From Burkholderia lata (lineage in GTDB: Bacteria > Pseudomonadota > Gammaproteobacteria > Burkholderiales > Burkholderiaceae), in assembly GCF_902499335.1 (NCBI RefSeq), contig NZ_CABVQK010000005.1, positions 372,001 to 436,000 on the forward strand: a stretch of 64,000 nucleotides of DNA, written 5' to 3'. Shown one piece after another: positions 43,852-52,824 of the stretch. The position numbers and the translations under genes are program-made. The stretch's first letter is position 1, and each line of letters opens with the position of its first letter. The notes under the pieces were generated by a model. It did not search any database. It was not told the DNA's origin and was given only the letters and a program-made list of their open reading frames with translations.

Positions 43852-45351
43852 ATGGCAATTAACACGCCCGTGAACAGCAGCGCGAATACGAACAGCGTGA
43901 TGCAACAGGCGGTGCAATCGATCATCAGCGGCTCGACCGGCAATACGTCGGATATCAACGCGCTCGTCAAGGTGCTGGTGAACGCGAAGACGGCCGGCCG
44001 CGCGGCCGCGCTGACGTCGACGCAAGCCACCAGCACGACGCAGATTTCCGCATTCGGCGCGCTGTCGTCGGCGCTGGGCGCGCTCGAGGCGGGCCTCGCG
44101 TCGCTGAAGAACGGCGCCCTGCAGTCGACGTTCAACGCAGTCGCGAGCGGCAAGGGCCTGACCGCAACCGCGGGCGTCGGTGCGGTCGCCGGCACCTACA
44201 CGGTCGGCGTCACGCAGATCGCAACCGCGCAGGCGCTCGCGTCGTCGGGCTTCGACGGGAGCAAGGCGCTCGGCACCGGCACGTTGACGCTGTCGCTCGG
44301 CAGCCAGTCGTTCAAGGTCCCGGTCGGCAGCACGAACAACACGCTGTCGGGCATTGCGGCCGCGATCAACTCCGCATCCGACAACCCGGGGATCAGCGCA
44401 ACCGTCATCAAGGGCACCGACGGCGCGCACCTCGTGCTCTCGTCGACGAAGACCGGCTCGGCGAACGCGATCAGCGTCGCGGTTGGCGACGTGTCCGGCG
44501 ACAACGGGCTGTCGAACCTCGGCGTCAAGTCGACGGCCGACACGTCCGGCGGCGCATCGAAGATCGAATCGGCGAACAGCGCGGCCGCGTGGCAGCAGAG
44601 CACCGCCGCGCAGGACGCGAAGTTCACGCTCAACGGCATCGCATCGACCAGCGCGAGCAACGCGGTGTCGGGCGTGCTGACCGGCGTCACGCTGAACCTG
44701 TCGGCGGACGCGATCAACGCGACCGGATCGCAGACGCTGACGATCAGCACCGATACGAAGGCGCAGGCGGCGACGATCACGAATTTCGTGAACCTGTACA
44801 ACACCGTCGTCAAGACGATGGGCACGCTGACGAGCTTCACGCCGGGCGCGAACTCGCAGGGTGCGTTGATCGGCGATTCGACGCTGAACACGATCCGCAA
44901 CTCGCTCGCGTCGAGCATCGCGCTCGGCGTCCCCAACGAGAACGGCAACGGGCACACGAACCTGATGACGCTCGGCATCACGCTGGAGAAGGACGGCACG
45001 CTGAAGATCGACAACGCGAAGCTCGACAGTGCGCTGTCGACCAACCAGGCGGGAGTCGCGCGTCTGTTCAACTCGAAGAACGGGATCGGCGCGCGCCTGG
45101 CCGAGCAGATCGCACCGTTCACGAAGAAAGACGGGATGATCGACGTGCGCACGAACGCGCTGAGCGCCGATCTGAAGCGCGTCACCAAGCAGCAGTCGGA
45201 CCTGACGGACTACGCCGACCAGCTGACCAAGCAGTACCAGGCGCAGTTCACGGCGCTCAACTCGCTGATGGCCAAGATGAACTCGAACACGAAGTACCTG
45301 ACGCAGCTGTTCGGCGGCGCCAACAGCGCCGGCACGCTGGCGAACAAGTGA
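43852..45351 (+). CDS. fliD: Flagellar hook-associated protein 2 (filament cap), orphan copy
   Basis: A 499-residue secreted cap protein that promotes flagellin polymerisation at the filament tip. The N-terminal FliD domain shows INALVKVLVNAKTAGRAAAL with STQISAFGALSSALGALEAGLASL. The central region is Ser/Thr/Ala-rich (SGIAAAINSASDNPGISATVI). The C-terminal FliD domain includes TNFVNLYNTVVKTMGTLT, LMTLGITLEKDGTLKID and the coiled end YQAQFTALNSLMAKMNS. No flagellin, fliS or fliT is adjacent, so this is an isolated copy. The Pro-rich frame from 43747 is excluded; GGAGACCACCC precedes the ATG at 43852. Confidence 0.9.
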   Translation: MAINTPVNSSANTNSVMQQAVQSIISGSTGNTSDINALVKVLVNAKTAGRAAALTSTQATSTTQISAFGALSSALGALEAGLASLKNGALQSTFNAVASGKGLTATAGVGAVAGTYTVGVTQIATAQALASSGFDGSKALGTGTLTLSLGSQSFKVPVGSTNNTLSGIAAAINSASDNPGISATVIKGTDGAHLVLSSTKTGSANAISVAVGDVSGDNGLSNLGVKSTADTSGGASKIESANSAAAWQQSTAAQDAKFTLNGIASTSASNAVSGVLTGVTLNLSADAINATGSQTLTISTDTKAQAATITNFVNLYNTVVKTMGTLTSFTPGANSQGALIGDSTLNTIRNSLASSIALGVPNENGNGHTNLMTLGITLEKDGTLKIDNAKLDSALSTNQAGVARLFNSKNGIGARLAEQIAPFTKKDGMIDVRTNALSADLKRVTKQQSDLTDYADQLTKQYQAQFTALNSLMAKMNSNTKYLTQLFGGANSAGTLANK

Positions 45352-45379
45352 TGAACGCCAGGGCCGCCCGATGATCGTG

Positions 45380-45419
45380 GCGGCGGCCACCGGTCGATTC
45401 ATCGACCGGTGGCCGCCGC
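45380..45419. terminator. Very long hairpin, bidirectional terminator
   Basis: A perfect stem of about 19 bp, core arms GCGGCCACCGGTCGAT and ATCGACCGGTGGCCGC, with a tiny loop. It begins 28 bp after the fliD stop and faces the convergent gene ending at 45547. There is no T-run, but the stability is extreme. Confidence 0.7.
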
Positions 45420-45546
45420 ACACGATGTCCCGCCTGGAAACATCGCTCACGCCCGGCAGTGCGCAAGCAAGCGCCGGGCTCTCTTCCCCGGTTCGCGCCC
45501 TGGCGGCAGGCAGCCTGCCCGCGGTTCGCCGGAAGCGTGCGTGCCG

Positions 45547-46194
45547 TCAGCCGAGACCTTCGACGCGATCGGCGAACAGGTCGATCGCACGCGACACCTG
45601 ACGCCCGAAATAGCCCGGCCGCTCGCGCTCGTACGCGCGCAGCAGCGACGTGCATTCACGCTCGGCCCAGCGCCACACGGGGCCCTGTTTCGCGAAGACG
45701 GGATGATCGTGCAGCTCGGCCGGCACCATATGCTCGTCGTCCCAGCCCCAGAAATACGCCTGGTATGCGCGCGCGAACGGCACCCCCAGATTGCTCGCCA
45801 CGGTCTCGTCGTGACGCAGCGTGAAATCGACGATCTCCTTGCGTGCACGGCCGCCGACGTCGTCGTGACGCGCCTCGATCCAGCAGTGATATCTCGCCAG
45901 TTGCGACAGATGCCGCGCGGTGCGGCGCCGCTCGCGCGTCGTGCATAGCGCATACAGGTTGCCGCCGCCGAAATCCAGCACCTCCCCGCCCGCGAACGGC
46001 CGGTAGGGCTTGCCGGTCAGCAGCGTCAATACCTGCGCGCCGACAATCGCGTAGTCGGCACATCGCATATAGCCGCTGCGCGTCGTCGCTTCCGACACGC
46101 TCCGGTGGATGACCTCGTCGATCACGGCGTGCAGCATGGCATCTACCGGTGCCGCCAGAATCGGTGGCTGGCCTGTCGTCGTGGCGTGTTGCAT
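45547..46194 (-). CDS. Conserved-looking protein with Cys/His/Asp pattern, unknown function
   Basis: About 215 residues, cytoplasmic. I do not recognise the family with certainty. Three features suggest a papain- or transglutaminase-like catalytic fold: YMRCADYAIVGAQVL (Cys early in a helix), YHCWIEARH (His followed by Trp-Ile-Glu) and EIVDFTLRHD (Asp in the next strand). This Cys, His-x-x-E, V-D-F order is seen in DUF2026-like and transglutaminase-core proteins. The C-terminal third is Arg/Trp-rich (GWDDEHMVPAELHDHPVF). The ATG at 46194 is preferred over a TTG at 46215. Confidence 0.6.
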   Translation of the reverse strand: MQHATTTGQPPILAAPVDAMLHAVIDEVIHRSVSEATTRSGYMRCADYAIVGAQVLTLLTGKPYRPFAGGEVLDFGGGNLYALCTTRERRRTARHLSQLARYHCWIEARHDDVGGRARKEIVDFTLRHDETVASNLGVPFARAYQAYFWGWDDEHMVPAELHDHPVFAKQGPVWRWAERECTSLLRAYERERPGYFGRQVSRAIDLFADRVEGLG

Positions 46195-46962
46195 GGGAAG
46201 CAGATGCGGATTCAACGGTTCGTCGGTAAAAAGCGCTCGTCGGCGCGATATTACGAATCGTTACAAGAAACGCCGAAAGGGATTGATCAGATTTGTGTGC
46301 TTTTGTCGTCCTACGTGAACATGCGCCGGTCAGCCGGTGGCGGAGGCGGAAGATCGCCGGGCGCAACGGGTCGGATGGACGAGCGGCGGCGTTGGGCTTG
46401 GGGCTTGGGGCTTGGGGCTTGGGGCTCGCGGCTCGCGGCTTGCGGCTCGCGGCTCGCGGCTTGCGGCTCGCGGCTTGCGGCTTGCGGCTTGCGGCTTGCG
46501 GCTCGCGGCTCGCGGCTCGCGGCTCGCGGCTCGCGGCTCGCGGGCGGCTCGATAGTGCGACGGGATGGATGAAGGTGGAGCCGTGCGTCGGCGTCGTGTC
46601 GGCGGCACGCCGTCATTCGTGACAACCAGCCCCCTGTGACCGCCCGGCCAGTGCGGCGACCCGGTTGTGAATGGCGAATTCACCGCCTTCGACCGAATTG
46701 AAAATCCCGATGGGTTCGCGCGTTACGCGTTCGGCCAGAACGCGGCGCCGGCCTCACCGCATCCGGGCCGTGGCAGGTGCGCCACCGACGTCGCTTGTCG
46801 CATCGCGTGCGCGACGCTTCGCGACAAGCCGACCGTGCCTACGGCCAGCGCGCGCCGCTACCGCGCGCCTCCCGAGGTACTCATGCGAGCGAAGGCGGCC
46901 GCCGGAGCGGCACGCCATACGGTCGCGCACCGCAAGCCTCGAACGGCACACCGCGTGCCCTA
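46195..46962. other. Intergenic region with tandem repeat, no gene
   Basis: 768 bp. The first 200 bp is the 5' flank of the gene ending at 45547; 46392-46543 is a heptanucleotide repeat; the rest has frames without family pattern. Confidence 0.5.
46392..46543. repeat. Heptanucleotide tandem repeat
   Basis: Roughly 21 copies of a 7-bp unit. The first four are GGCTTGG and the rest alternate GGCTCGC and GGCTTGC. The period is not a multiple of three, so any frame through it cycles through all phases and it is non-coding. It is likely to vary in copy number between isolates. Confidence 0.92.
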
Positions 46963-47907
46963 TTACGCAGCGATCCGCCGGCGGAAATGCTCGGTGCCGG
47001 CCACGATCTTGTCGAGCACCGCATCGAGCGCCCAGAACCGTTCTCGCACGTCGTAGTCGATCGCACGGCACTTGATCGACGCGAACGTGCCGATCCGCTG
47101 GTGATACAGCTTCGCGAGCGCCGGATACCCCAGCGCCTCGGACACCGCCGAAACGACCAGGAACGTCGAAAGCTCGTCGGCCAGCGCCGGATTCGTATGC
47201 GCTTGCGTACGCAACCACCGGTACAGGTCCGGATGGAAGTTGGTGAACACGCCGTTGAAGCCGGCGGAACCCGCCTTCATCGCATCCCACGCAATCGCCG
47301 CGTTCGCGTTGAGGATCTTCAGCGGCGAGCCCTCGGCGAGCGCGACCCGCCGCTTCACCGTCTCCAGGTCGCAGCTCACGTCCTTGAGCATCACGAAGCG
47401 GCCCGTGTCGATGCACGCGCGCAGTTCGTCATCCGACAGCAGCCGCCGGTAAGGCGCCGGACACTCGTACAGGCCGAGCGGCAGGTCCGCCGGCAAGCGC
47501 GCGAGCAGCCGGTGAAGATGGTCGAGCAGCGCGCCGCTGCCCTTGCGCTGCGGATCGAGGCGGTTGGTCACGAGCACGACGCCCTGCGCGCCCGATTCGG
47601 CCGCCGCGCATAGCTCCTCGACCTGCGCGTCGAGATCGTCGCTGATGTGCCCGGACGCGACGACGGGCACGCGCCCGGCCACTCGTTCGACCACGAAGCG
47701 CGCGAGTTCCGCGCGTTCGGCCAGACTCAGGAACTGCATCTCGCTCGACTGCGCGACCGCGAACAACGCATCGGCGCCGTGCGCCAGATACCACTCGATG
47801 AGCCGCTCGAGCCCGGCGTAGTCGATCGCGCCGGCATCGTCGAACGGCGTCAGCATCACCGGGACGATGCCCTCGATGGTCACGTTCGATTGCTGCGGGT
47901 GTTGCAT
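46963..47907 (-). CDS. Dihydrodipicolinate synthase-family (DHDPS/NAL) aldolase
   Basis: A 314-residue TIM-barrel class I aldolase or hydratase. Barrel start GIVPVMLTPFDDAGAIDYAG, then GADALFAVAQSSEMQFLS, where relatives have G-T-T-G-E; GLYECPAPYRRLL supplies the Tyr of Y-x-x-P; and FVMLKDVSCDLET carries the Schiff-base Lys. Neighbours are an MFS transporter, a ribokinase and a LacI regulator, which suggests breakdown of a sugar or sugar acid to a 2-keto acid. An AAGGAG site is well placed before the ATG. Exact substrate is unknown. Confidence 0.88.
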   Translation of the reverse strand: MQHPQQSNVTIEGIVPVMLTPFDDAGAIDYAGLERLIEWYLAHGADALFAVAQSSEMQFLSLAERAELARFVVERVAGRVPVVASGHISDDLDAQVEELCAAAESGAQGVVLVTNRLDPQRKGSGALLDHLHRLLARLPADLPLGLYECPAPYRRLLSDDELRACIDTGRFVMLKDVSCDLETVKRRVALAEGSPLKILNANAAIAWDAMKAGSAGFNGVFTNFHPDLYRWLRTQAHTNPALADELSTFLVVSAVSEALGYPALAKLYHQRIGTFASIKCRAIDYDVRERFWALDAVLDKIVAGTEHFRRRIAA

Positions 47908-47951
47908 CTGTTTCTCCTTGCTTCAGTGAATGCGGGACGCATGCCGCGTGC

Positions 47952-49271
47952 TCAGGCCGGCAACGGCCCGGACGCGGCGCTCGCGGCCTGCTCGGGAATC
48001 GGCTTGCGCACCAGCAGCAGGTAGGCCATTGCACCGGCGAACGCGATCGCCGCGGCCGTCAGCAGCGCCGGCACGAACGACCACTTCTGCGCAATGATGC
48101 CGGTCAGGATCGGCGCAAGCGCGCCGCCGATGAAGCCGCCGAAATTCTGGATCGCGCCGAGCGACGCGATGCGGCTCGGCGGCGCGGCCGCCGTCGCGAG
48201 CGCCCACGAGCAGGCCGATGCGGCGTTCGCGAGAAAGATCACGACGGAAATGCACGCGAGCGCCACCGTGTTGCTCTGCACGAGCGCGGCGGGAATCGTG
48301 AACGCGACCATCCCGAGCATCGCGACCACCACCGCATTGCGCCTGCTGACGACCGGCGAACGGCTGCGGCGCGTGACCAGGTCCGACAGCCAGCCGGCCA
48401 GCAGCGAGCCGACGAACCCGCACAGGAACGGCACCGACGCGGCGAAGCCGGTACGGATCAGGCTCATGTGCCGTTCCATCGTCAGGTAGCCCGGCAGCCA
48501 GGTCAGGTAGACCCAGTTCAGGTACACGGATCCGAAGAAGCCGATCAGCATCCCCCAGGTCGTGCCGTGCGAGAACAGGCCGCGCCATTCGGCGAACGTC
48601 AGTTTCGGTGCGGCAACCACGCTTTGCGCGTCGGCATCGAGATAGCTGCGCTCGGCCGCGGACAGTTGCGCGCGCACCGGATCGCGATACAGCGCGAACC
48701 AGACGACGGCGACGACGAGGCCGGCCGCGCCCGTCGCGACGAACGCCCAGCGCCAATCGAACGACGCGACGAGGATCGACAGCAGCAACGGCGCCAGCGC
48801 GGTGCCGAGCGGCGACGCGGCGTTGAAGATGCCGGTCGGCGTGCCGCGCGCCCGCAGCGGAAACCAGTTGCTCACCACCCGCGCGGCCGACGGGAACTGC
48901 GGCGCCTCGCCGATGCCGAGCACGATGCGCGCGACGATGAACCAGCCGAAGGTCGACACGATGCCGCCCGCCGCCTGCGCGAACGACCAGACGATCAGGC
49001 CGATCCCGAGCAGCCGGCGCGGCCCGATGCGGTCGACCAGCCCGCCGACCGGGAACTGGCACAGCGCGTAGCTCCACGAGAAGGCCGACAGCAGCAGCCC
49101 CATCTGCGCGAGCGACAGGCCGAGATCGCCGCGGATCGCCGAGCTTGCGACGGCCAGCGTGCCGCGATCGAGGTAGTTGACGATGCCGCTCGCCATCAGC
49201 AGCGCGAGCGCGATGCGCTGCCCGCGCCGGATCCGCGGCGGGGCTTGAGGAACAGGTTGGCTTTCGTTCAT
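47952..49271 (-). CDS. MFS transporter, anion:cation symporter type (hexuronate/phthalate-like)
   Basis: A 439-residue, 12-helix permease. VNYLDRGTLAVASSAIRGDL in helix 1 and SYALCQFPVGGLVDRIGPRRLL in helix 2-3 are ACS-family marks; GIGEAPQFPSAARVVSNWFP in helix 4 is the strongest. SLLAGWLSDLVTRRS occurs in the second half. ACS members carry organic acids such as glucarate, hexuronate or 4-hydroxyphenylacetate. It is placed between the ribokinase and aldolase genes. The start at 49271 has a GGAG site; a start at 49286 lacks one. Confidence 0.9.
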   Translation of the reverse strand: MNESQPVPQAPPRIRRGQRIALALLMASGIVNYLDRGTLAVASSAIRGDLGLSLAQMGLLLSAFSWSYALCQFPVGGLVDRIGPRRLLGIGLIVWSFAQAAGGIVSTFGWFIVARIVLGIGEAPQFPSAARVVSNWFPLRARGTPTGIFNAASPLGTALAPLLLSILVASFDWRWAFVATGAAGLVVAVVWFALYRDPVRAQLSAAERSYLDADAQSVVAAPKLTFAEWRGLFSHGTTWGMLIGFFGSVYLNWVYLTWLPGYLTMERHMSLIRTGFAASVPFLCGFVGSLLAGWLSDLVTRRSRSPVVSRRNAVVVAMLGMVAFTIPAALVQSNTVALACISVVIFLANAASACSWALATAAAPPSRIASLGAIQNFGGFIGGALAPILTGIIAQKWSFVPALLTAAAIAFAGAMAYLLLVRKPIPEQAASAASGPLPA

Positions 49272-49331
49272 TGCGGTTGTCTCCATGTCACTGATATCGG
49301 CCGGTTCCGGCCTGTCCGTCTCATGCGGAAT

Positions 49332-50258
49332 TCAGGGGTCCAGGCGCGCCACTTCGTCGCGCGTCGGGATCGAGGTCTGCGCGCCGTAGCGCGTCACGCT
49401 GATCGCGGCGGCGCGCTGGCCGAAGCCGATCGCGTCGCCCATCGATGCGCCGCCCGCGCGGGCGGCCGCGAACCCGCCGACGAACGTGTCGCCGGCCGCG
49501 GTGGTATCGACGGCGGTCACCGACATCGCCGGCAAGCGGCCGTTGCTCGCACCGCCGCGCCAGCAGACACCGCGCGCGCCGAGCGTGACCAGCACGTTGC
49601 CGACGCCCTTCGCGCGCAGCGCATCGGCGGCACGCACGGCGGACGCATCGTCGCCGACGGCGATGCCGGTCAGCGACTCGGCTTCGGTTTCGTTGACGAC
49701 GAGGTAGTCGACCCGTGCGAGCAACGCGTCGAACAGCGGCTGCGCGGGCGCGGGATTGAGCAGTACCGGCGTGCGGTGCGAGCAGGCACAGGCAATGGCG
49801 CGCGCGACGGTCGTCACCGGTACTTCGAGCTGGCACACGAGCATCGCGGCCCCCGCGATCGCTTCGCGTGCCGCGTCGATCCGGTCGGCATCGAGGCGCG
49901 CATTCGCGCCGGGCACGACGACGATGCTGTTCGCGCCGCCCTCGTCGACCGTAATCGTGGCCACCCCGGTCGACGTGCCGCCGATCCGGTCCAGGTGCGC
50001 CACGTCGATGCCCTCGGCCGCCAGCGCGTCGTGCAGGCGCGCACCGAACGCGTCGTCGCCGACGCAGCCGATCATCGCGACCGACGCGCCCAGGCGCGCG
50101 GCCGCGACCGCCTGGTTCGCACCCTTGCCGCCATGAACGGTCTGGAAATCCGTGCCGAGCAGCGTCTCGCCCGGCACCGGCAGGCGCGGCGCACGGGTGA
50201 CGAGGTCGATGTTCACGCTGCCGACGACGGCGATACGCGGTGGATAGGTGTAGCTCAT
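49332..50258 (-). CDS. rbsK: Ribokinase (PfkB family)
   Basis: A 308-residue sugar kinase. Substrate region VVGSVNIDLVTRAPRLPVPGET, the conserved HGGKGANQAVAAARLG, and the catalytic/anion-hole DTTAAGDTFVGGFAAA with the base Asp, all in place. Ribokinases phosphorylate ribose or related sugars at O5. It is divergent from a LacI regulator, with two operator-like palindromes between, so it is probably induced by its own sugar. No ribose ABC importer is next to it; the neighbouring MFS may serve instead. Confidence 0.93.
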   Translation of the reverse strand: MSYTYPPRIAVVGSVNIDLVTRAPRLPVPGETLLGTDFQTVHGGKGANQAVAAARLGASVAMIGCVGDDAFGARLHDALAAEGIDVAHLDRIGGTSTGVATITVDEGGANSIVVVPGANARLDADRIDAAREAIAGAAMLVCQLEVPVTTVARAIACACSHRTPVLLNPAPAQPLFDALLARVDYLVVNETEAESLTGIAVGDDASAVRAADALRAKGVGNVLVTLGARGVCWRGGASNGRLPAMSVTAVDTTAAGDTFVGGFAAARAGGASMGDAIGFGQRAAAISVTRYGAQTSIPTRDEVARLDP

Positions 50259-50263
50259 TTCCG

Positions 50264-50389
50264 AATGTAACCGCTTACATTTGCGACGGACAAAATGGCC
50301 GGAATGGCCGTCGTCGATGAAAATTTCACGATATGGATAGAATATGGGTCAGACACAATACGGAAGCACGTCAAGATAGCGCTTACATT
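50264..50389. promoter_or_regulatory. Paired LacI-type operators
   Basis: A palindrome AATGTAA-CCGC-TTACATT is at 50264-50281, five bases before the ribokinase ATG on the other strand. A second, imperfect copy, AGATAGCGCTTACATT, lies at about 50372-50389 upstream of the LacI gene. The even-spaced dyad with central CG is typical of LacI-family sites. About 108 bp centre to centre would suit looping. Confidence 0.7.
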
Positions 50390-50499
50390 CTCACAAGGTC
50401 GAGCGAGAATGCAAGCGAAGCCACCAAGAATTAGGGGTAAACAATGACGCATTTGACAACGCGCGGCGCCGCCACCGCCGCCACGCCGGGAGCCGGCCG

Positions 50500-51585
50500 A
50501 TGAGCACGCCTCCGTCCCGCGGCGGTGCACCCCGCGCGCGCCGCGGCAGCGGCCGCTCGGTGCTCGGCGATGTCGCGAAGCTGGCCGGCGTATCGACCGC
50601 GACCGTCTCGCGCGTGTACAACGATCCCGGCAAGGTGTCGGCCGACGTACAGCAGCGCGTGCGCGACGCGGCGCGCACGCTGAACTGGATTCCAAACGCG
50701 GCGGGCCGCGCGCTTGCGTCCACGCGCACCCACATCACCGGCGCGATCATTCCGACGCTCGACGACCAGGTGTTCGCATCGCAGGTCGCGGGCATGCAGA
50801 CGGTCATGGCCGAGCACGGCATCACGCTGTTCCTGGGCTGCTCGAACTACGATCCCGCGCAGGCGCTGGCCCAGGTGCGCGCGATGCTGTCGCGCGGCGT
50901 GGAAGCCGTGTCGCTGGTCGGCGAAGCGTATCCGCCGGAACTGTTCGAACTGCTTGCGCTGCACCGCGTGCCGTACGTCGTCACCTATGCGTATCGCGAC
51001 GACAGCCCGCATTGCTGTATCGGCTTCGACAACCGCGCGGCGTTCGCGCGGCTCACCACCCACCTGCTCGACCTCGGCCACCGCGATTTCGCGATCATCA
51101 TGCAGCCGTCCGCCGACAACGATCGCGTGCAGGCCCGCCTGCGCGGCATTCACGACACGCTGGCCGCGCGCGGGCTCGCGGTGCGCCCCGTCCACCAGCA
51201 CGAAGGCGCGGCCACGATTGCCTTCGGGCGGGCGAGCCTGCGGGCGATCGCCGGCAGCGACGCGGCCACGCGGCCGACGGCCGTGATCTGCGGCAACGAC
51301 GCGCTCGCGCTGGGCGCGTTGCTCGAGGCGCAGGCGCTCGGCATCGACGTGCCCGCGCAATTGTCGATCACCGGGTTCGACGACATCGCGCTCGCGCGCG
51401 AAATCCAGCCGCCGCTGACGACGATGTGGGTCGACACCGACGCGATCGGGCGCCAGGCCGCACAGGCCTTGCTCGACGCGCTCGAGAACGGCGCAACGGG
51501 GCCCGGTCATGCGGTGCTGCCGGAGTTGCGCACGCGGGAATCGGCTGCGGCGCCGGCGCAGGTGCGCGCAGCGCGACGGAAATGA
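50500..51585 (+). CDS. LacI-family transcriptional regulator
   Basis: A 361-residue repressor. After an Arg-rich leader of about 20 residues, the helix-turn-helix reads VLGDVAKLAGVSTATVSRVYNDPGKVS, followed by the hinge NWIPNAAGRALAS. The sugar-binding core shows TGAIIPTLDDQVFAS, CNGD-like VICGNDALALGALLEA and SITGFDDIALAREIQPPLTTM. It is divergent from the ribokinase/MFS/aldolase genes, which it likely represses. It lies beside the second operator half. Confidence 0.93.
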   Translation: MSTPPSRGGAPRARRGSGRSVLGDVAKLAGVSTATVSRVYNDPGKVSADVQQRVRDAARTLNWIPNAAGRALASTRTHITGAIIPTLDDQVFASQVAGMQTVMAEHGITLFLGCSNYDPAQALAQVRAMLSRGVEAVSLVGEAYPPELFELLALHRVPYVVTYAYRDDSPHCCIGFDNRAAFARLTTHLLDLGHRDFAIIMQPSADNDRVQARLRGIHDTLAARGLAVRPVHQHEGAATIAFGRASLRAIAGSDAATRPTAVICGNDALALGALLEAQALGIDVPAQLSITGFDDIALAREIQPPLTTMWVDTDAIGRQAAQALLDALENGATGPGHAVLPELRTRESAAAPAQVRAARRK

Positions 51586-51622
51586 CGATGCGCCGGGCGG
51601 CTTCGGCCGCCCGGCCCGCCCG

Positions 51623-52693
51623 TCACTGCATCACGTCGACCGGCAGCGTCTTGTCGAGCGTGTCGTGCCACGCGAGGATGGTCTTCGGCACGTTTTTCTT
51701 CCATGCGGGCACATTCGTGTAATAGCGCATCCGCACGTTGTTCTTCGCGTCGAATACGAGCAGCCCGATCCACAGATCGTTACCGCGGCGCATCACGATC
51801 GCCGCGTTCGTCGTCGCGATGCCGCGTACCCAGTACGAACTCACGTGCGCATTGAGCCCGTCGAGATCCTTCTCGTCGGCGCTGTAATTGACGTTGTCGA
51901 CGAGCGTCTGGTAATCGGCGCCGAGCAGCTTGCGCGCGGTCGCGTTCTGCGTCGCGTCGGCGACGACCTTGAGGCTCAGCAAGTCGGCCGCCGGCTTCGC
52001 CTGGAACTGCGCCGCGGTCACATACTCGCCGCCGTAGGAGACGCCCGCACCGGCACCGCAATCGAAATCCGCGCCGTGTTGCGTGACGCCGATGCGTCCG
52101 CCCTTCCGTTCGAAATCGAGCCGGCACTTGTCCTGACGGTAGGTGCCGCTGTCGCCGTGCAGCACGATGTCGCCGTCGAGCGCGCCCGTATTCGCGCCGT
52201 TGTTGCCGCCCAGCTCGAAATGCAGGCGCGGCGCCGTGCCGGTGAACGTCAGCACGCCGCCGAACGACGGGTTGTCGCTCGTCATGTACCACGTCTGCTG
52301 CCAGCGGTCGGCGGCCAGCGGCTTGCCGTTCAGGCTCGCGAGCCGTTCGCGGTAGCGGTCGCCCAGGCACGGCGCGTCGGCGCCGCACTGGTCGCGCTGC
52401 TTGAGCCATTTCAACTGTGCGGCCTTCAGCGCGGCTGTATCGCCGCCTTTCGCGAGTGCCTGCTTCCATGCCGCCGCGAGGTCGCCGTCGAGCTTCGACA
52501 GCGTGGCGTCCGCGCAGATCGCCTTCTCGGTTGGAGAAGCGGCTTTCGCGCAGTCGAAGCCGGCCGCGTGCGCGGCGAGCGGCAGCAGCGTCAACAGTGC
52601 AGCCGCCGCGACGGATCGCAGGTGCGTGCACGATGCATCGCTAGCGGGAAGCGCGGTTTGCCCGCGCGCATTCGATCGGTTCCGGATGGTCAT
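51623..52693 (-). CDS. Exported protein with LprI-like N-terminal domain
   Basis: A 356-residue secreted protein. The long signal peptide ends near LLTLLPLAAHAAG (about residue 45). The mature start has the LprI/DUF1311 lysozyme-inhibitor-like pattern FDCAKAASPTEKAICADATLSKLD, then LKWLKQRDQC and CLGDRYRERLASL with four cysteines. The C-terminal 230 residues are strand-rich with no recognised family (GVLTFTGTAPRLHFELGGNN). It may protect the envelope or bind polysaccharide; this is inference. The start at 52693 is chosen since the frame upstream is Arg-rich and unlike a signal peptide. Confidence 0.75.
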   Translation of the reverse strand: MTIRNRSNARGQTALPASDASCTHLRSVAAAALLTLLPLAAHAAGFDCAKAASPTEKAICADATLSKLDGDLAAAWKQALAKGGDTAALKAAQLKWLKQRDQCGADAPCLGDRYRERLASLNGKPLAADRWQQTWYMTSDNPSFGGVLTFTGTAPRLHFELGGNNGANTGALDGDIVLHGDSGTYRQDKCRLDFERKGGRIGVTQHGADFDCGAGAGVSYGGEYVTAAQFQAKPAADLLSLKVVADATQNATARKLLGADYQTLVDNVNYSADEKDLDGLNAHVSSYWVRGIATTNAAIVMRRGNDLWIGLLVFDAKNNVRMRYYTNVPAWKKNVPKTILAWHDTLDKTLPVDVMQ

Positions 52694-52824
52694 CGGCTTG
52701 GCTCGTCGCAGGATCGCGCGCCTGTAGAAGCTACCTGCACGCGGCATTCGAGGTAAAAACGCCCGGCCCGGCATGTCGCGCATGCCGTTGCTCGCCGAAG
52801 CCTAACCCGAATGCGCGGCGCCGA

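Noticed and set aside
46311..46683. Arg/Glu/Pro/Ala repeat protein frames through the heptanucleotide array
   Set aside because: A 7-bp period gives an open frame in several phases on both strands; no start site or flanking coding sequence supports any of them.
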